Below are positions 54,006-62,565 of a stretch of DNA of 64,000 nucleotides, in pieces. Each line of letters opens with the position of its first letter. Position 1 is the stretch's first letter. A program made the position numbers and the translations under genes. Location of the stretch: the NCBI GenBank assembly GCA_964480915.1, contig CAYZRS010000023.1, positions 6,329 to 70,328 of the forward strand. Direction: 5' to 3'. Below the pieces are notes generated by a model that ran no database searches, was not told the origin of the DNA, and was given only the letters and a program-made list of their open reading frames with translations. This stretch comes from CAWGCE01 sp964480915 (GTDB lineage: Bacteria > Planctomycetota > Planctomycetia > Pirellulales > Pirellulaceae).

Positions 54006-55132
54006 CAGTGGGCTCCTTGACGTTTGACTTGGTATGCCGGCTGTGTCGGCGGTTCGCAGACGATTGGCTCGCTGGAGAATGCTTTGAGCAGTTCGACAAG
54101 GTCGGACTGTTCTCCTGCGCTCAGGCCGAGCGGTCGGAGATCGGCCTCCTTGCTCCTGACCGATTTCCCTCCGCCATCGTTGTAAAACGAGACAACTTCT
54201 TCCAACGTGGCGAGCATGCCATTGTGCATGTAGGGCGCTGTGCGACTTACTTCACGTAACGATGGAGTTCGAAAGTGAGCCATCTGCTGATCGTCTTTGG
54301 TGACACAAGCGCAGCCCATGTCGAAGCGGATGGTGGCATATTCGCCGATTCCGATTGTGCGGAAGAAGCGACGAAACGTAATGTGCCGTTCTGGGTTGGT
54401 AAAGACGTCAGGGTTCGGTGGGACGCCGACGCTGTGAAAGTGGCCGTCACTGAACATGGGGCCATGATGGCAGCGAATACATTTCGCTTTCCCGTTGAAG
54501 AGAACGAATCCTCGCCGTGCCGATTCGGACAGCGCCGACTGATCACCCGTAAGGAACTTGTCGATCGGTGCGTTCTCTGAATTCATCGAGCGAACGAAGG
54601 CGGACACAGCGTTTAGGATCTTGCCGTACGATGGTTCGCCCCCGTAGACCTCTTTGAACTGGCGTTCGTACTCGGGCACCTGCCGCATCCGCTCGATGAC
54701 AAGCCGTCCATCAGCCTGCATGAAGTGTGCTTCGGCAATGTGATCGCGGACAAGTGACGGCAAATCGTCGCCCGACATGCGGCCATCCCAGTAGAAGTAA
54801 GTTTGGTGTGCTGCATTCAGAATCGTGGGCGTGTTACGAAAGTAGAGCGAGCCTGGATATCCCTTCGATAGCGGCAGGCCGTCGGTGAAAGCGAGTTTCG
54901 GATCATGGCAACTGGCACAGCTGATCGTCGCATCGCCCGAGAGCCGCGTGTCGAAAAACAGCGACTTACCGAGCTCGACCTCGCCATCTTTGGGTTGATC
55001 GGTCAACTGGGGCAAAGGGGCCAACGATTGGGCCGTTGCTGTGGTTGGCGGCAGGCAGACCATCGCGATACCAAGACATACGATCCATGACAGAAAAGTG
55101 TCGTTCGGCTGGTGAGGACGCTGGTCCGGCAT
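54005..55132 (-). CDS. idrP1: Dihaem cytochrome c peroxidase/MauG-family protein, IdrP-like (first)
   Basis: Haem c motifs are CASCH at 72-76 and CIRCH at 218-222. Signal peptide segment SWIVCLGIAMVCLPPTTATA lies before residue 36. The region FFDTRLSGDATISCASCHDP and the C-terminal FRTPSLREVSRTAPYMHNGM, VVSFYNDGGG are typical of CCP/MauG. It differs from its neighbour in having KGYPGSLYFRNTPTILNAAH in full family form. The ATG at 55132 is chosen; a GTG at 55177 lies six bases after the upstream stop and would lengthen the N-terminus by 15 residues. The position between the cupredoxin-like gene and the second CCP fits an electron relay. Order of IdrP1 versus IdrP2 is assigned by position only. 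Confidence 0.85.
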   Translation of the reverse strand: MPDQRPHQPNDTFLSWIVCLGIAMVCLPPTTATAQSLAPLPQLTDQPKDGEVELGKSLFFDTRLSGDATISCASCHDPKLAFTDGLPLSKGYPGSLYFRNTPTILNAAHQTYFYWDGRMSGDDLPSLVRDHIAEAHFMQADGRLVIERMRQVPEYERQFKEVYGGEPSYGKILNAVSAFVRSMNSENAPIDKFLTGDQSALSESARRGFVLFNGKAKCIRCHHGPMFSDGHFHSVGVPPNPDVFTNPERHITFRRFFRTIGIGEYATIRFDMGCACVTKDDQQMAHFRTPSLREVSRTAPYMHNGMLATLEEVVSFYNDGGGKSVRSKEADLRPLGLSAGEQSDLVELLKAFSSEPIVCEPPTQPAYQVKRQGAH

Positions 55133-55183
55133 ACTATTTGGTCTCGTTTGAGAGAAGAGGGCGAAGCGATTCAACACGGTTGG

Positions 55184-55927
55184 CTACGGCGCCTCGAATC
55201 GGATCTCTTCCGTTGTCGTTTCGCCCTCTGTAAATTCGAGCCGCAGTTTCTTGCGGCCCAGCGACGGGTGCCAAGCGACGGCCCGATACTTGCCCGGAGG
55301 GATTCCCCGGATCTCAAACTTACCGTCTTCCGTTGTCTGCGCGTAAAATGGCGAACGAGCCGGGTAGATCCACGCTTCCATCCAGCTGTGGATGTTGCAC
55401 GAGACACGAATGCCCTGGCGTCCGCTGATCGGTTTTTCGACCGCCGTGGCGCCGGATGCCTGCATCTCGTTCCACAATCCTGTGTTGACGTTATGAGTCA
55501 CGTCGTCGTCGTTGTAGACGGTTACATTGGCGCCGTTGGGGACGACAAGTAGCCACGGTCGGAATTGGCACCCTTTCTGTCGTAGGACGTAACCTTCTTC
55601 CGGTTCTTTCCAATCCCAATTCGTCCCTTTGACTTGCACTTCGATCACCACATCGGCCAATCCGCCATCCTCGCCAACATGGACTTCGGTAAACTCGCCC
55701 CCTGCATGCTCGCAGTGGTCGACATCTTTCGTAATCTGAATTTTCCGCGGCGCCACCGGCTCACCCACGTAGCTGACTTTTCCAGTCAATGTCCCGCCGC
55801 TGATCGCGGTAACGTCTTTCGTCGCTGTGCCGGGCTCTTGGGCAACGGTACCGCTCACAACGTGCATGGCGAAGAAGATCACCAAAAAAACGAAGAGGCG
55901 CCGGAGCGCAGAGAAAAAGATCATCAT
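55184..55927 (-). CDS. Cupredoxin-like exported protein at the head of the idr operon
   Basis: A signal peptide (MMIFFSALRRLFVFLVIFFA) is followed by a beta-sandwich domain with a likely type-1 copper site: His145 (DDDVTHNVNT), then Cys177, His180 and Met183 in RVSCNIHSWMEAW. The order His, Cys-x2-His-x2-Met resembles plastocyanin, with a shorter final spacing. Residues 195-247 form a carboxypeptidase-regulatory-like or CnaB-type domain (GKFEIRGIPPGKYRAVAWHP). Such proteins are often annotated as methylamine-utilisation or plastocyanin-like. Here it probably carries electrons to the CCPs or the Rieske subunit. The frame opens with TTG (55930) and two ATGs; GGGAAG lies upstream of 55927. Confidence 0.75.
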   Translation of the reverse strand: MMIFFSALRRLFVFLVIFFAMHVVSGTVAQEPGTATKDVTAISGGTLTGKVSYVGEPVAPRKIQITKDVDHCEHAGGEFTEVHVGEDGGLADVVIEVQVKGTNWDWKEPEEGYVLRQKGCQFRPWLLVVPNGANVTVYNDDDVTHNVNTGLWNEMQASGATAVEKPISGRQGIRVSCNIHSWMEAWIYPARSPFYAQTTEDGKFEIRGIPPGKYRAVAWHPSLGRKKLRLEFTEGETTTEEIRFEAP

Positions 55928-56038
55928 CAAAACTTCCCGTCCGTAAGTTCTTACCTGCGGTGAACCATCCAGGTGGCAACTGATCGCGTATTGTTGCCCA
56001 CCGACACCGCAAAGGCAACTCGCTACCTCAGAAGATGC

Positions 56039-57034
56039 CTAAAGCGGCTTGACGGCAGTCAGATATCGATTGACACCGGCCGGTTCCACACCGGTCGACC
56101 AAGAGCGGCTGGGGAGATCACTGCCGGTTGCTAACGATTGCATTTGCTCATCGGTGCGGTAATTCAGGTACCAATTGGCCACCCATTCCATGTAGGCGCG
56201 GCTGGCGTTGTTTTCACCAAAATTGAAGATGAACATTTTGCCACCGGGTTTCATGCGTTGCCAAAAAAAGCGAATCGTCGTCACCGCCTGTTCTTGATCG
56301 AGATAGTCGAAGAAACCCGAGGCGTAGACAAAATCGGCTGGCGGGAACAGATCCTCCGACTTGCCCGCCTTCCCTCGCGGCAGGCGGTTGAGGTTGGCTC
56401 GTTCAGCCACGACTTGGGTTTCAGGCATCACCAGGCAGAGCTGCTCTTTGGCAAAGGCGAGCGCCTGTGGGTCGAGATCGAGTAGCGTGATACGCAGGTG
56501 GCGGCGCGACTCAGGCGTCAGCTTACGACAGAGAGTACGCAGCTCAAAAGCGGGACCGCTGCCGTAGCTTACGATCTGCATGTCACGGCGTTCGGCCGCA
56601 AATTCCTGCATCGCCTGCGCCAAAATGTTGGCTCGGTTGCGGACGGCGTTCGGTGCGGCGTGCGATTGAAAGAACTCGTCGTAAGCTCGCCCGATTCCGG
56701 CACCTCGCACGCTTCGTTCGCAGATGCGATCCAGTAAGCGAAAGTCGCCCGCATAGCCGTGCGGTTTCTCTCTTGCATGAAGCTGCAAGGAACCTTGGGC
56801 CAACATCGGTTCCAGGATATGCCACAAGGGTCCAGACGCGGCGCGGTTGGCCGGTCCCCAGACGCGCGTTGCGGCGAGCTGATTCAAATGGAAATCCATG
56901 GCCGCGTTAACGGCCGCAGGCAAGTGTGAGGCATCCTGTTCGGCGATGCTCACAAGGCTCTGACGCCAGGCCGCGGCGATCTTGGCGGCGTAGGCATTCA
57001 ATTCCGGTCCGGGTTGCTGAGGGACGTTGCTCAT
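56039..57034 (-). CDS. SAM-dependent methyltransferase, PhcB-like
   Basis: A helical N-terminal region (PGPELNAYAAKIAAAWRQSL) precedes a Rossmann methyltransferase domain: motif I MQIVSYGSGPAFELRTLCRK, an acidic strand end RITLLDLDPQALAFAKEQL, and FVYASGFFDYLDQEQAVTTI then MKPGGKMFIFNF. The layout and HGYAGDFRLLDRICE resemble PhcB-type methyltransferases that make 3-hydroxy fatty acid methyl-ester signals, and related CheR-like proteins. The substrate is therefore uncertain. The ATG at 57034 is preferred over a TTG at 57094; neither has a strong Shine-Dalgarno. It lies 109 bases upstream of the cupredoxin gene on the same strand; whether it belongs to the idr operon is not clear. Confidence 0.75.
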   Translation of the reverse strand: MSNVPQQPGPELNAYAAKIAAAWRQSLVSIAEQDASHLPAAVNAAMDFHLNQLAATRVWGPANRAASGPLWHILEPMLAQGSLQLHAREKPHGYAGDFRLLDRICERSVRGAGIGRAYDEFFQSHAAPNAVRNRANILAQAMQEFAAERRDMQIVSYGSGPAFELRTLCRKLTPESRRHLRITLLDLDPQALAFAKEQLCLVMPETQVVAERANLNRLPRGKAGKSEDLFPPADFVYASGFFDYLDQEQAVTTIRFFWQRMKPGGKMFIFNFGENNASRAYMEWVANWYLNYRTDEQMQSLATGSDLPSRSWSTGVEPAGVNRYLTAVKPL

Positions 57035-57129
57035 GCGGTTTGTTGGTGGCGCATCTGGCGCTTGGTGCCGTAGGAGAGCTGCGCTATCCGGCAATGGTGC
57101 GCAGGTGACGCATCAGTCGGAGGCACGTG

Positions 57130-57208
57130 ACAGGGTCGGGAGTCTGTTTCGATGAACGATCTTAGCAAAGATTTAGCAGCAGGCGTCGAAAAAGACTCCC
57201 GACCCTGT
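57130..57208. repeat. Perfect 16-base inverted repeat with 47-base loop
   Basis: ACAGGGTCGGGAGTCT (57130-57145) and its exact complement AGACTCCCGACCCTGT (57193-57208) flank 47 bases. Just inside, GTTTCGA and TCGAAAA add a further partial match. It sits between the methyltransferase start and the acyltransferase stop. A very stable hairpin like this could be a bidirectional transcription block or a dispersed genomic repeat; only one copy is in the window. Confidence 0.8.
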
Positions 57209-57257
57209 GGTATCGGAATAAGAAGACAGGTGACCGGAAACGGATCGGGCGCACCGA

Positions 57258-58646
57258 CTAGGCGTCACTCGCATCATCGGCGATATGCGAAAGCAGGCCA
57301 TTCCGGAACATGCTCACGAAAGCGATCGAATCCTGGGCATTGAACAGGAACGGATCGCAACGGACGCTGATCGTTAGCTTCCGTAGATAAGAGAACACGG
57401 CCAGCGTCGCGTGGGTATGGTGTCGCAGTGGTGGGACACCGGTCACATTCTCCAACGTGAGATTTCCCGCCACGATGCGCCCCTTACTTCGGGGCAGTTC
57501 GGCAGTGAATCGTTTGCTCGGATCACCGATGTTGGATAGGCAAGTGGTCGCGATGCAACTTTTTCGCCTGAGCAGATAGGTCAAAATATACGGCGCGTGG
57601 GCGGCCGCCATGATTGCGTCGATGAACTGCGTACCGGCGCGTTGATGCTTCAAGGCCAATGTTTCGTCGCGAACGCTCGTCATGAGCCCTTTGAGATCGA
57701 CACACTGACTTTTTCGCCGAGTCACGAAAGTGTAGGAAGTCATATTGGCCGCGGGCATGTGGTAGTCGGATTGCTCACGTAAGTCAAAAGGCATCATGAT
57801 CCGCAGCCACGGATTCCCTGTCGATTTTCCATGCGTGTCATTCCATCTCACAATGGTCCGAAACATCTCGGTCATGAGCAGATCATTCAAGGTGCCGCCA
57901 TAATTGCCGGCGATAGCTCGTAGCTTTTTATGTTGCGCTTTATCCAATTCGACCGAATGGACCGACGGGAAAGTTTCGTGGGACGTCTCGGAACGCTCGC
58001 GTCCGGTCGGCGGAGCCAATGCTCGGATCGACTTTCCGAAAATATCGAACGCCTTCTTCAAGCTATGGAAGACGTAAGTCGGAATCGAAAGCACCTGGTG
58101 CCCTTCATCGGCCATCTTGCGGCGGCGATCACGAAGCAGAACCGGGTTGATTTCGGCGAATTGCGGCTCGGCCGCTGGGTCGTCGGAAGTCTGCGCGGCG
58201 TAGGCAGCCAGGAGGTCGCCCAAAAATCGATAGACGCCCGTCCCGTCGGTACACGCGTGATGCACTTGGAGTGTGACACGAGTAGTTTCCTGATCGCCTC
58301 GAATCCAAAATCGCAGGCCAGTCGATTCGCTGAGATCGATTTGCTCTTGTGTGGGAAGCTCGAGCGGTTTGTCGATCGGTCCCCAATCCATCCACGGGAG
58401 GTCGGTGGAGGCTTTGACCCAACAAGGTCGATTCTGTTTTGCCGGTTTGATGTGGCTTCGCAGTAACGCGTGTCGCTGCAGCGCCGTGTCGAGCGCCGTT
58501 TCGAATGCGGGACGCTGGATGGCTCCCGTGAAGTCGAGGTGGATGATCGACGTCATCGGATAATGGGGCGTATCATCTTCAAGGAAGAAGTGGTCGATCG
58601 GCGCAAGATGCAACGGGAAGACGTTGGGTATCTGCTTCTTGAGCAT
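57258..58646 (-). CDS. Condensation-domain-superfamily acyltransferase
   Basis: The condensation/acyltransferase motif HHxxxDG appears as VHHACTDGTGVYR (His129, His130, Asp134, Gly135). The start LKKQIPNVFPLHLAPIDHFF, the DHTLGFRLL-like helix and the later segments YGGTLNDLLMTEMFRTIVRW and IATTCLSNIGDPSKRF match the family of NRPS condensation domains, WS/DGAT and alcohol acetyltransferases. Substrates are unknown. The frame continues upstream to ATG 58889, adding about 80 residues that are Ser/Arg/Thr/Pro-rich and look disordered; I place the start at 58646, where the conserved domain begins, but the longer form is possible. It is a stand-alone domain with no NRPS genes nearby. Confidence 0.72.
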   Translation of the reverse strand: MLKKQIPNVFPLHLAPIDHFFLEDDTPHYPMTSIIHLDFTGAIQRPAFETALDTALQRHALLRSHIKPAKQNRPCWVKASTDLPWMDWGPIDKPLELPTQEQIDLSESTGLRFWIRGDQETTRVTLQVHHACTDGTGVYRFLGDLLAAYAAQTSDDPAAEPQFAEINPVLLRDRRRKMADEGHQVLSIPTYVFHSLKKAFDIFGKSIRALAPPTGRERSETSHETFPSVHSVELDKAQHKKLRAIAGNYGGTLNDLLMTEMFRTIVRWNDTHGKSTGNPWLRIMMPFDLREQSDYHMPAANMTSYTFVTRRKSQCVDLKGLMTSVRDETLALKHQRAGTQFIDAIMAAAHAPYILTYLLRRKSCIATTCLSNIGDPSKRFTAELPRSKGRIVAGNLTLENVTGVPPLRHHTHATLAVFSYLRKLTISVRCDPFLFNAQDSIAFVSMFRNGLLSHIADDASDA

Positions 58647-59143
58647 CGGAGGGCCGGGCGAGTAGGTAGGAGAGTGGCGAGAGTCGCTACTTCCGATACT
58701 AGTCTGACGACGATCCGACTGCGAACTCTTGCCCGAGGAGGAATCGTGGTGTGGGGCGCGAGAGCCTCTTTGAGTTCGGTCTGTAGGGCCTGTACGGGTG
58801 TTGTTAGGCTCGTGCTGCCTCGCCGGCCCGGTATGGAAAGGCCGCGAGGGGGTCGTGAAATCGTCGGTGTAGGAGCTGTTGCTTGCCATGATGCGGCTCA
58901 AATAGAGATCTTAGTTACCACGCTTGTGGGGTTATCGAACGTTGTGGTGTCTGGACTGAGTGACAGCATGGATGGCGATTTCGAGCTTTTCCGGTCTCGG
59001 TTCCCCGCCGTAGGCATAACCGGAGTATTGTCTCGCAGATGGGCAATCGATAACGATGAACCGCATCGGCGAGCGAGAGCGATCTTGATAAACTCTAGCG
59101 GTGAGTAAAACTGTTAGGCCCCATTGGAGAGAGTTGCTGCATC
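58647..59143. other. Divergent region between acyltransferase and Maf genes
   Basis: The left part (58647-58889) is either the disordered N-terminal coding extension of the acyltransferase gene or untranslated. The rest (58890-59143) is non-coding as far as I can see and must hold the two divergent promoters. Open frames on the plus strand here are Arg-rich and unlike any family. Confidence 0.4.
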
Positions 59144-59722
59144 ATGATTCAACCTGATCGACCGCTGATTCTGGCGAGCAGCTCACCTCGTCGGCGTGAA
59201 CTGATGGAAGAGGCCGGATACCAATTCGAGGTGATCGTTCCCAGTGATGGCGCCGAATGTGGTATCTGCAGCAACGAGACGCCTCCCGAATTGGTGGCCA
59301 GGCTGGCGTGGCAGAAAGCGGCCGATGTCGTCCCGCAAGTCAACAATGCCCTCGTGATTGCTTGTGATACCGTGGCCGAATGCCAGGGTAGCATCCTCGG
59401 CAAACCGGTCGATCGTGACCATGCCAAAGAGATGCTGAAGCTGATGAGCGGACGGAAACACCAAGTCTTTTCCGGCCTGTGTGTCTGGAGCGTCCCCGAA
59501 AATCAAACGATCGTCGAAGTCGAAGTCACGACGCTACGGATGCATGAAATTGGTCTCGAGCAACTGCAAGAACATCTCGACAGCGAACGCTGGGTCGGCA
59601 AAGCGGGCGCGTTCGGATTTCAAGATGGGCTCGACTGGGTCCAGATTGAAAAAGGAAACGTGTCCAATGTCGTCGGACTGCCGATGGAGCGATTGGCGAA
59701 GATACTGTCGCAGTTCGTGTGA
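59144..59722 (+). CDS. maf: Maf-like nucleoside triphosphate pyrophosphatase
   Basis: Maf proteins hydrolyse dTTP, UTP or modified nucleotides to monophosphates, a house-cleaning role. All family motifs are present in the 192-residue product: LILASSSPRRRELMEEAGY at the start (SxSPRRxEL), VIACDTVAECQG with the catalytic Asp, GKPVDRDHAKEMLKLMSGR, HQVFSGLCV and the C-terminal GKAGAFGFQD. The size matches the roughly 190-200 residues of the family. The start ATG at 59144 gives the exact family N-terminus. It is a single gene between divergent and convergent neighbours. Confidence 0.93.
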   Translation: MIQPDRPLILASSSPRRRELMEEAGYQFEVIVPSDGAECGICSNETPPELVARLAWQKAADVVPQVNNALVIACDTVAECQGSILGKPVDRDHAKEMLKLMSGRKHQVFSGLCVWSVPENQTIVEVEVTTLRMHEIGLEQLQEHLDSERWVGKAGAFGFQDGLDWVQIEKGNVSNVVGLPMERLAKILSQFV

Positions 59723-59838
59723 GTGTTCGCTGGAACCGACGCGAGTGGCGAGTCGTCCGAGTCGCCGCGCTACTTCGTCTCGCCATTCCGTCGTAAGGCC
59801 GATTTGCACGACTCATTCCTAGCAACGGGCCGTGCCAC

Positions 59839-61098
59839 TCATTGGCCAATGCAGTAAAGCGAATTCACGCCTCGAATGTAAATTCGATCGCTATCAAAGA
59901 CGGGCGTCGCGACCGCCGTCTCCAGTTCGAGCTCGTTCGTAGCGACGATTTGGCCGTCCACATCGAGTACGTACGCCGTGCCGTTTTCTCGCAGCAAGTA
60001 GATATGGCCACCTGCCACGACCGGCGACGCGCTGAATGCGCCCCGTCCTTTCGGTAATTCGGTCGACCAGACTTCCTCGTCAGTTTTCAGGTTCAGGCAG
60101 CGAACCGTACCTTTGTCCGTGCAAATGACGACGTTGCCAGCGAGGTTGGCCGGGGAGGGAACATCGCCGGAGCCGTTCTCATCGGTCCATAGGACGTGAG
60201 TATCGGTGACGTCGCCACTGCCACCCAATTGAACGGCAGTGAGCGTCGTGCCGCGTGCGTAGGGCGCCAGGAGCGTACTGCCAATCAGGGTTGGCGAGGC
60301 GATCGATCGGAAAAATCCCTTCTCTTCCGGATTCAAATTGCCGACTTGCCATAGTTGACTGCCGTCGTCCGCTTTGTGAGAGGTCATGTGGTCGGCACCG
60401 AGCACGATGATCTGTTCTTGACCGTCAAACGTCGTTACGACAGGCGTGGTATAGCTTTGTTCCGCTTCCTTGGGGACTGAGAAAATTCGATCCTGCTTCC
60501 ACGCCATGTTGCCTGTGAGCTTGTCAAACGCGATGACGAACGAAGGACCTTCTTGCTGCACCGCCACGACGACATGTTGGGACGTTAACACGGGCGACGT
60601 TCCCAGATCCCACCAAAGCGTATTCTCGGCATAGTCTTTTTGGATGTTGATGTGCCAGAGCGTCTTTCCAGCGGCGGTAAGGCAAGCGAGGTCACCGCTT
60701 TTGAAATAGAAGTAGACGCGCCCGTCTTCCGTCACGGGGGACGGATTGCAGCCAGTTGCCTTCTTGTGCTTCCCTGTGACGTATTCGCCCAAGGCGACCG
60801 ACCAAAGCTCTTTTCCGTCGCCGTCCAGACAGACGGCCATATTCTTACCCTCATGTTCGTGCGTCAGGAAGAGTTTCCCGGCGGCGATGGCGGGCGTCGA
60901 ACTGCCCGGTCCTGGGAAGTCGACTTGCCAGAGAATATTTGTCGCTTCATCCCAGTTCGTCGCGTACGTCCCGTCAGCGGCCGTGCCGTCGCCATGGGGT
61001 CCACGCCAGGAAGGCCAGCCCGCTTCGGCGTGTGCCGACATCGCAGGCCAAACGAGAGCGGTGAAGAGGACGATGAAAAACGACGAGGGCGTAAGCAT
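59839..61098 (-). CDS. Secreted PQQ-type beta-propeller protein
   Basis: The signal peptide (SSFFIVLFTALVWPAMSAHA) ends before WPSWRGPHGDGTAADGTY, the entry motif of many planctomycete propeller proteins. Repeats include TNILWQVDFPGPGSSTPAIA, AVCLDGDGKELWSVALG, ACLTAAGKTLWHINIQ, IAFDKLTGNMAWKQDR and RCLNLKTDEEVWSTEL, giving a single eight-bladed PQQ-like or BamB-like propeller of about 390 residues. No PQQ-ligand residues or dehydrogenase features can be assigned, so the name reflects fold only. The ATG at 61098 has AGGAG eight bases upstream. It lies 116 bases before the convergent Maf stop. Confidence 0.85.
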   Translation of the reverse strand: MLTPSSFFIVLFTALVWPAMSAHAEAGWPSWRGPHGDGTAADGTYATNWDEATNILWQVDFPGPGSSTPAIAAGKLFLTHEHEGKNMAVCLDGDGKELWSVALGEYVTGKHKKATGCNPSPVTEDGRVYFYFKSGDLACLTAAGKTLWHINIQKDYAENTLWWDLGTSPVLTSQHVVVAVQQEGPSFVIAFDKLTGNMAWKQDRIFSVPKEAEQSYTTPVVTTFDGQEQIIVLGADHMTSHKADDGSQLWQVGNLNPEEKGFFRSIASPTLIGSTLLAPYARGTTLTAVQLGGSGDVTDTHVLWTDENGSGDVPSPANLAGNVVICTDKGTVRCLNLKTDEEVWSTELPKGRGAFSASPVVAGGHIYLLRENGTAYVLDVDGQIVATNELELETAVATPVFDSDRIYIRGVNSLYCIGQ

Positions 61099-61242
61099 GC
61101 GAAATCTCCTGGGGCGGGTCAAACTGACCGGATCTTACCCGAAAAGATGACGCGTCAAGAGTCCCTGCGGCCGGACGGAGATAGCACAAGCGCCTGCGGG
61201 GCGACCGTGGGATGGAGTGTACAAGGCTGGCAGCGTCGGCTT

Positions 61243-62565
61243 CTAGTTGCCTAGGGCTGCAAAGACTTCGTCCAGCGGCGACTGCAGTTGCTCGTCATCG
61301 TCGTCGACGTCACTCAAGGCGGAATCGATCGTGGCTGGCAACGTCGTCACCTGACCGCTACTCGGGGCGACCAACGCGTTGTTGCTGCCGTTGAGCTGAT
61401 TGATGATCAGCAAGGCATCCAGCGGTGCAACGAACCCATCTTCGAAGACATCAAAGAAGCGCAAGTCGCTGGTGTTTTGCGTGGGGCTTAGCAAAGCGCC
61501 GGTATCGGCGTCGCTGAATTCACGTGCCTCGAGTTCGTTAATGACCAAGATGGCGTCGACCGGAGTGACTCCGCTGAGTCCATCGACGTCAAACTCGTCC
61601 AGTGGGTTGTTCCAAGATTCGCCTGTGTATTCGAAGCCGAAATCGAGATTCGTGGCTCGATCTCCCAGTTCGATGGTTTGGGTGAATTCGCTGGCACCTG
61701 TCGTGATCGCGAAATCGCTGCTAATGGGCACGGTGCGAACCGTATAGTCTCCCGGTTGAACGTTGAAGCTGTACTCGCCCTGAGCCGTCGGCTGAGTCGA
61801 AGTTTCGCCGCTATCCAAAATGCCGTTATCATTCGCATCGAGGAAGACGGTGACCGCTGGGAGTCCCGACTCGCCGCTGCCAAGTGAACCGTCACCGCTC
61901 AAATCGTTGTAGACATTGCCAGAGAGCACGCCTACCACGACTTCCGAGACTCGTACGATTTCGATCGTGGTGCCGTTCTCAAAAAACGGAACGTCAGAAA
62001 ACGCACCGTTGATGCTTTGCAGATTGGTGTCACCAAAACCGGCGATTTGATCGACGACCGTCATGTCGACGACGCAGCCAAAGACGGTAAAGCCGCCATT
62101 TTGGTTGTCGAGATTGGCCGAGTTGTCACCCAAGTTGAAAAAGAACTGACTGGTAGCGCTATCCGGGTCGCCGCCCAGCTTGGCCATGGCGACCGTGCCA
62201 CGCGTATTCGAGATGCCAAATTCGTTTTGCACAGGATCGTCGGTTTCGATCGTGCCAAACATATCCGCGTTGATCGAGTCGGGCTGATCGCAAGGTAAGT
62301 CGCAGAGAACGTCGGAGGAGCTAGTAAAGCCCCCGCCTTGAACGACGAAGCCGGGCGCCAGTCGGTGAAAGATGGAATCGACGTAGTCATCATCTTGCAC
62401 GTAGTTAAGGAAGTTGGCGACCGTTTGTGGCGCCTCTTCTTCGAACAACTCGATCGTGATGTCACCGACATTGGTGACCAGGGTGATCATTGGGTTGGCC
62501 GAGTCGCCGGCGAGTAGGCGGCGATCTTCAAGCATTTCAGCGCGCAAGAGGCGGTGCTTCTTCAT
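61243..62565 (-). CDS. Surface protein: LEPR-type N-terminus, cyclophilin domain, SdrD-like and dockerin-like regions
   Basis: The N-terminus MKKHRLLRAEMLEDRRLLAG is the LEPR/LExRxLL motif of planctomycete and related surface proteins. Residues 26-210 form a cyclophilin-type peptidyl-prolyl isomerase domain (ITLVTNVGDITIELF, FHRLAPGFVVQGGGF, GTVAMAKLGGDPDSATSQFF, FTVFGCVVDMTVVDQIAGF). Next comes an SdrD/CnaB-like beta-domain (LSGNVYNDLSGDGSLGSGES) and then a dockerin-like repeat region (NPLDEFDVDGLSGVTPVDAI and VINELEARE, FVAPLDALLIINQLNG). The dockerin-like part contains Ca-binding-type DxDxxG patterns. A folding enzyme on the cell surface, attached or associated through the dockerin part, is the likely role. 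The start is at the LEPR motif. Confidence 0.85.
   Translation of the reverse strand: MKKHRLLRAEMLEDRRLLAGDSANPMITLVTNVGDITIELFEEEAPQTVANFLNYVQDDDYVDSIFHRLAPGFVVQGGGFTSSSDVLCDLPCDQPDSINADMFGTIETDDPVQNEFGISNTRGTVAMAKLGGDPDSATSQFFFNLGDNSANLDNQNGGFTVFGCVVDMTVVDQIAGFGDTNLQSINGAFSDVPFFENGTTIEIVRVSEVVVGVLSGNVYNDLSGDGSLGSGESGLPAVTVFLDANDNGILDSGETSTQPTAQGEYSFNVQPGDYTVRTVPISSDFAITTGASEFTQTIELGDRATNLDFGFEYTGESWNNPLDEFDVDGLSGVTPVDAILVINELEAREFSDADTGALLSPTQNTSDLRFFDVFEDGFVAPLDALLIINQLNGSNNALVAPSSGQVTTLPATIDSALSDVDDDDEQLQSPLDEVFAALGN

Noticed and set aside
58470..59108. Plus-strand open frame of 212 codons.
   Set aside because: It lies antisense to the N-terminal part of the acyltransferase gene and its translation is Arg/Gly/Val-rich without motifs; typical shadow in GC-rich DNA.
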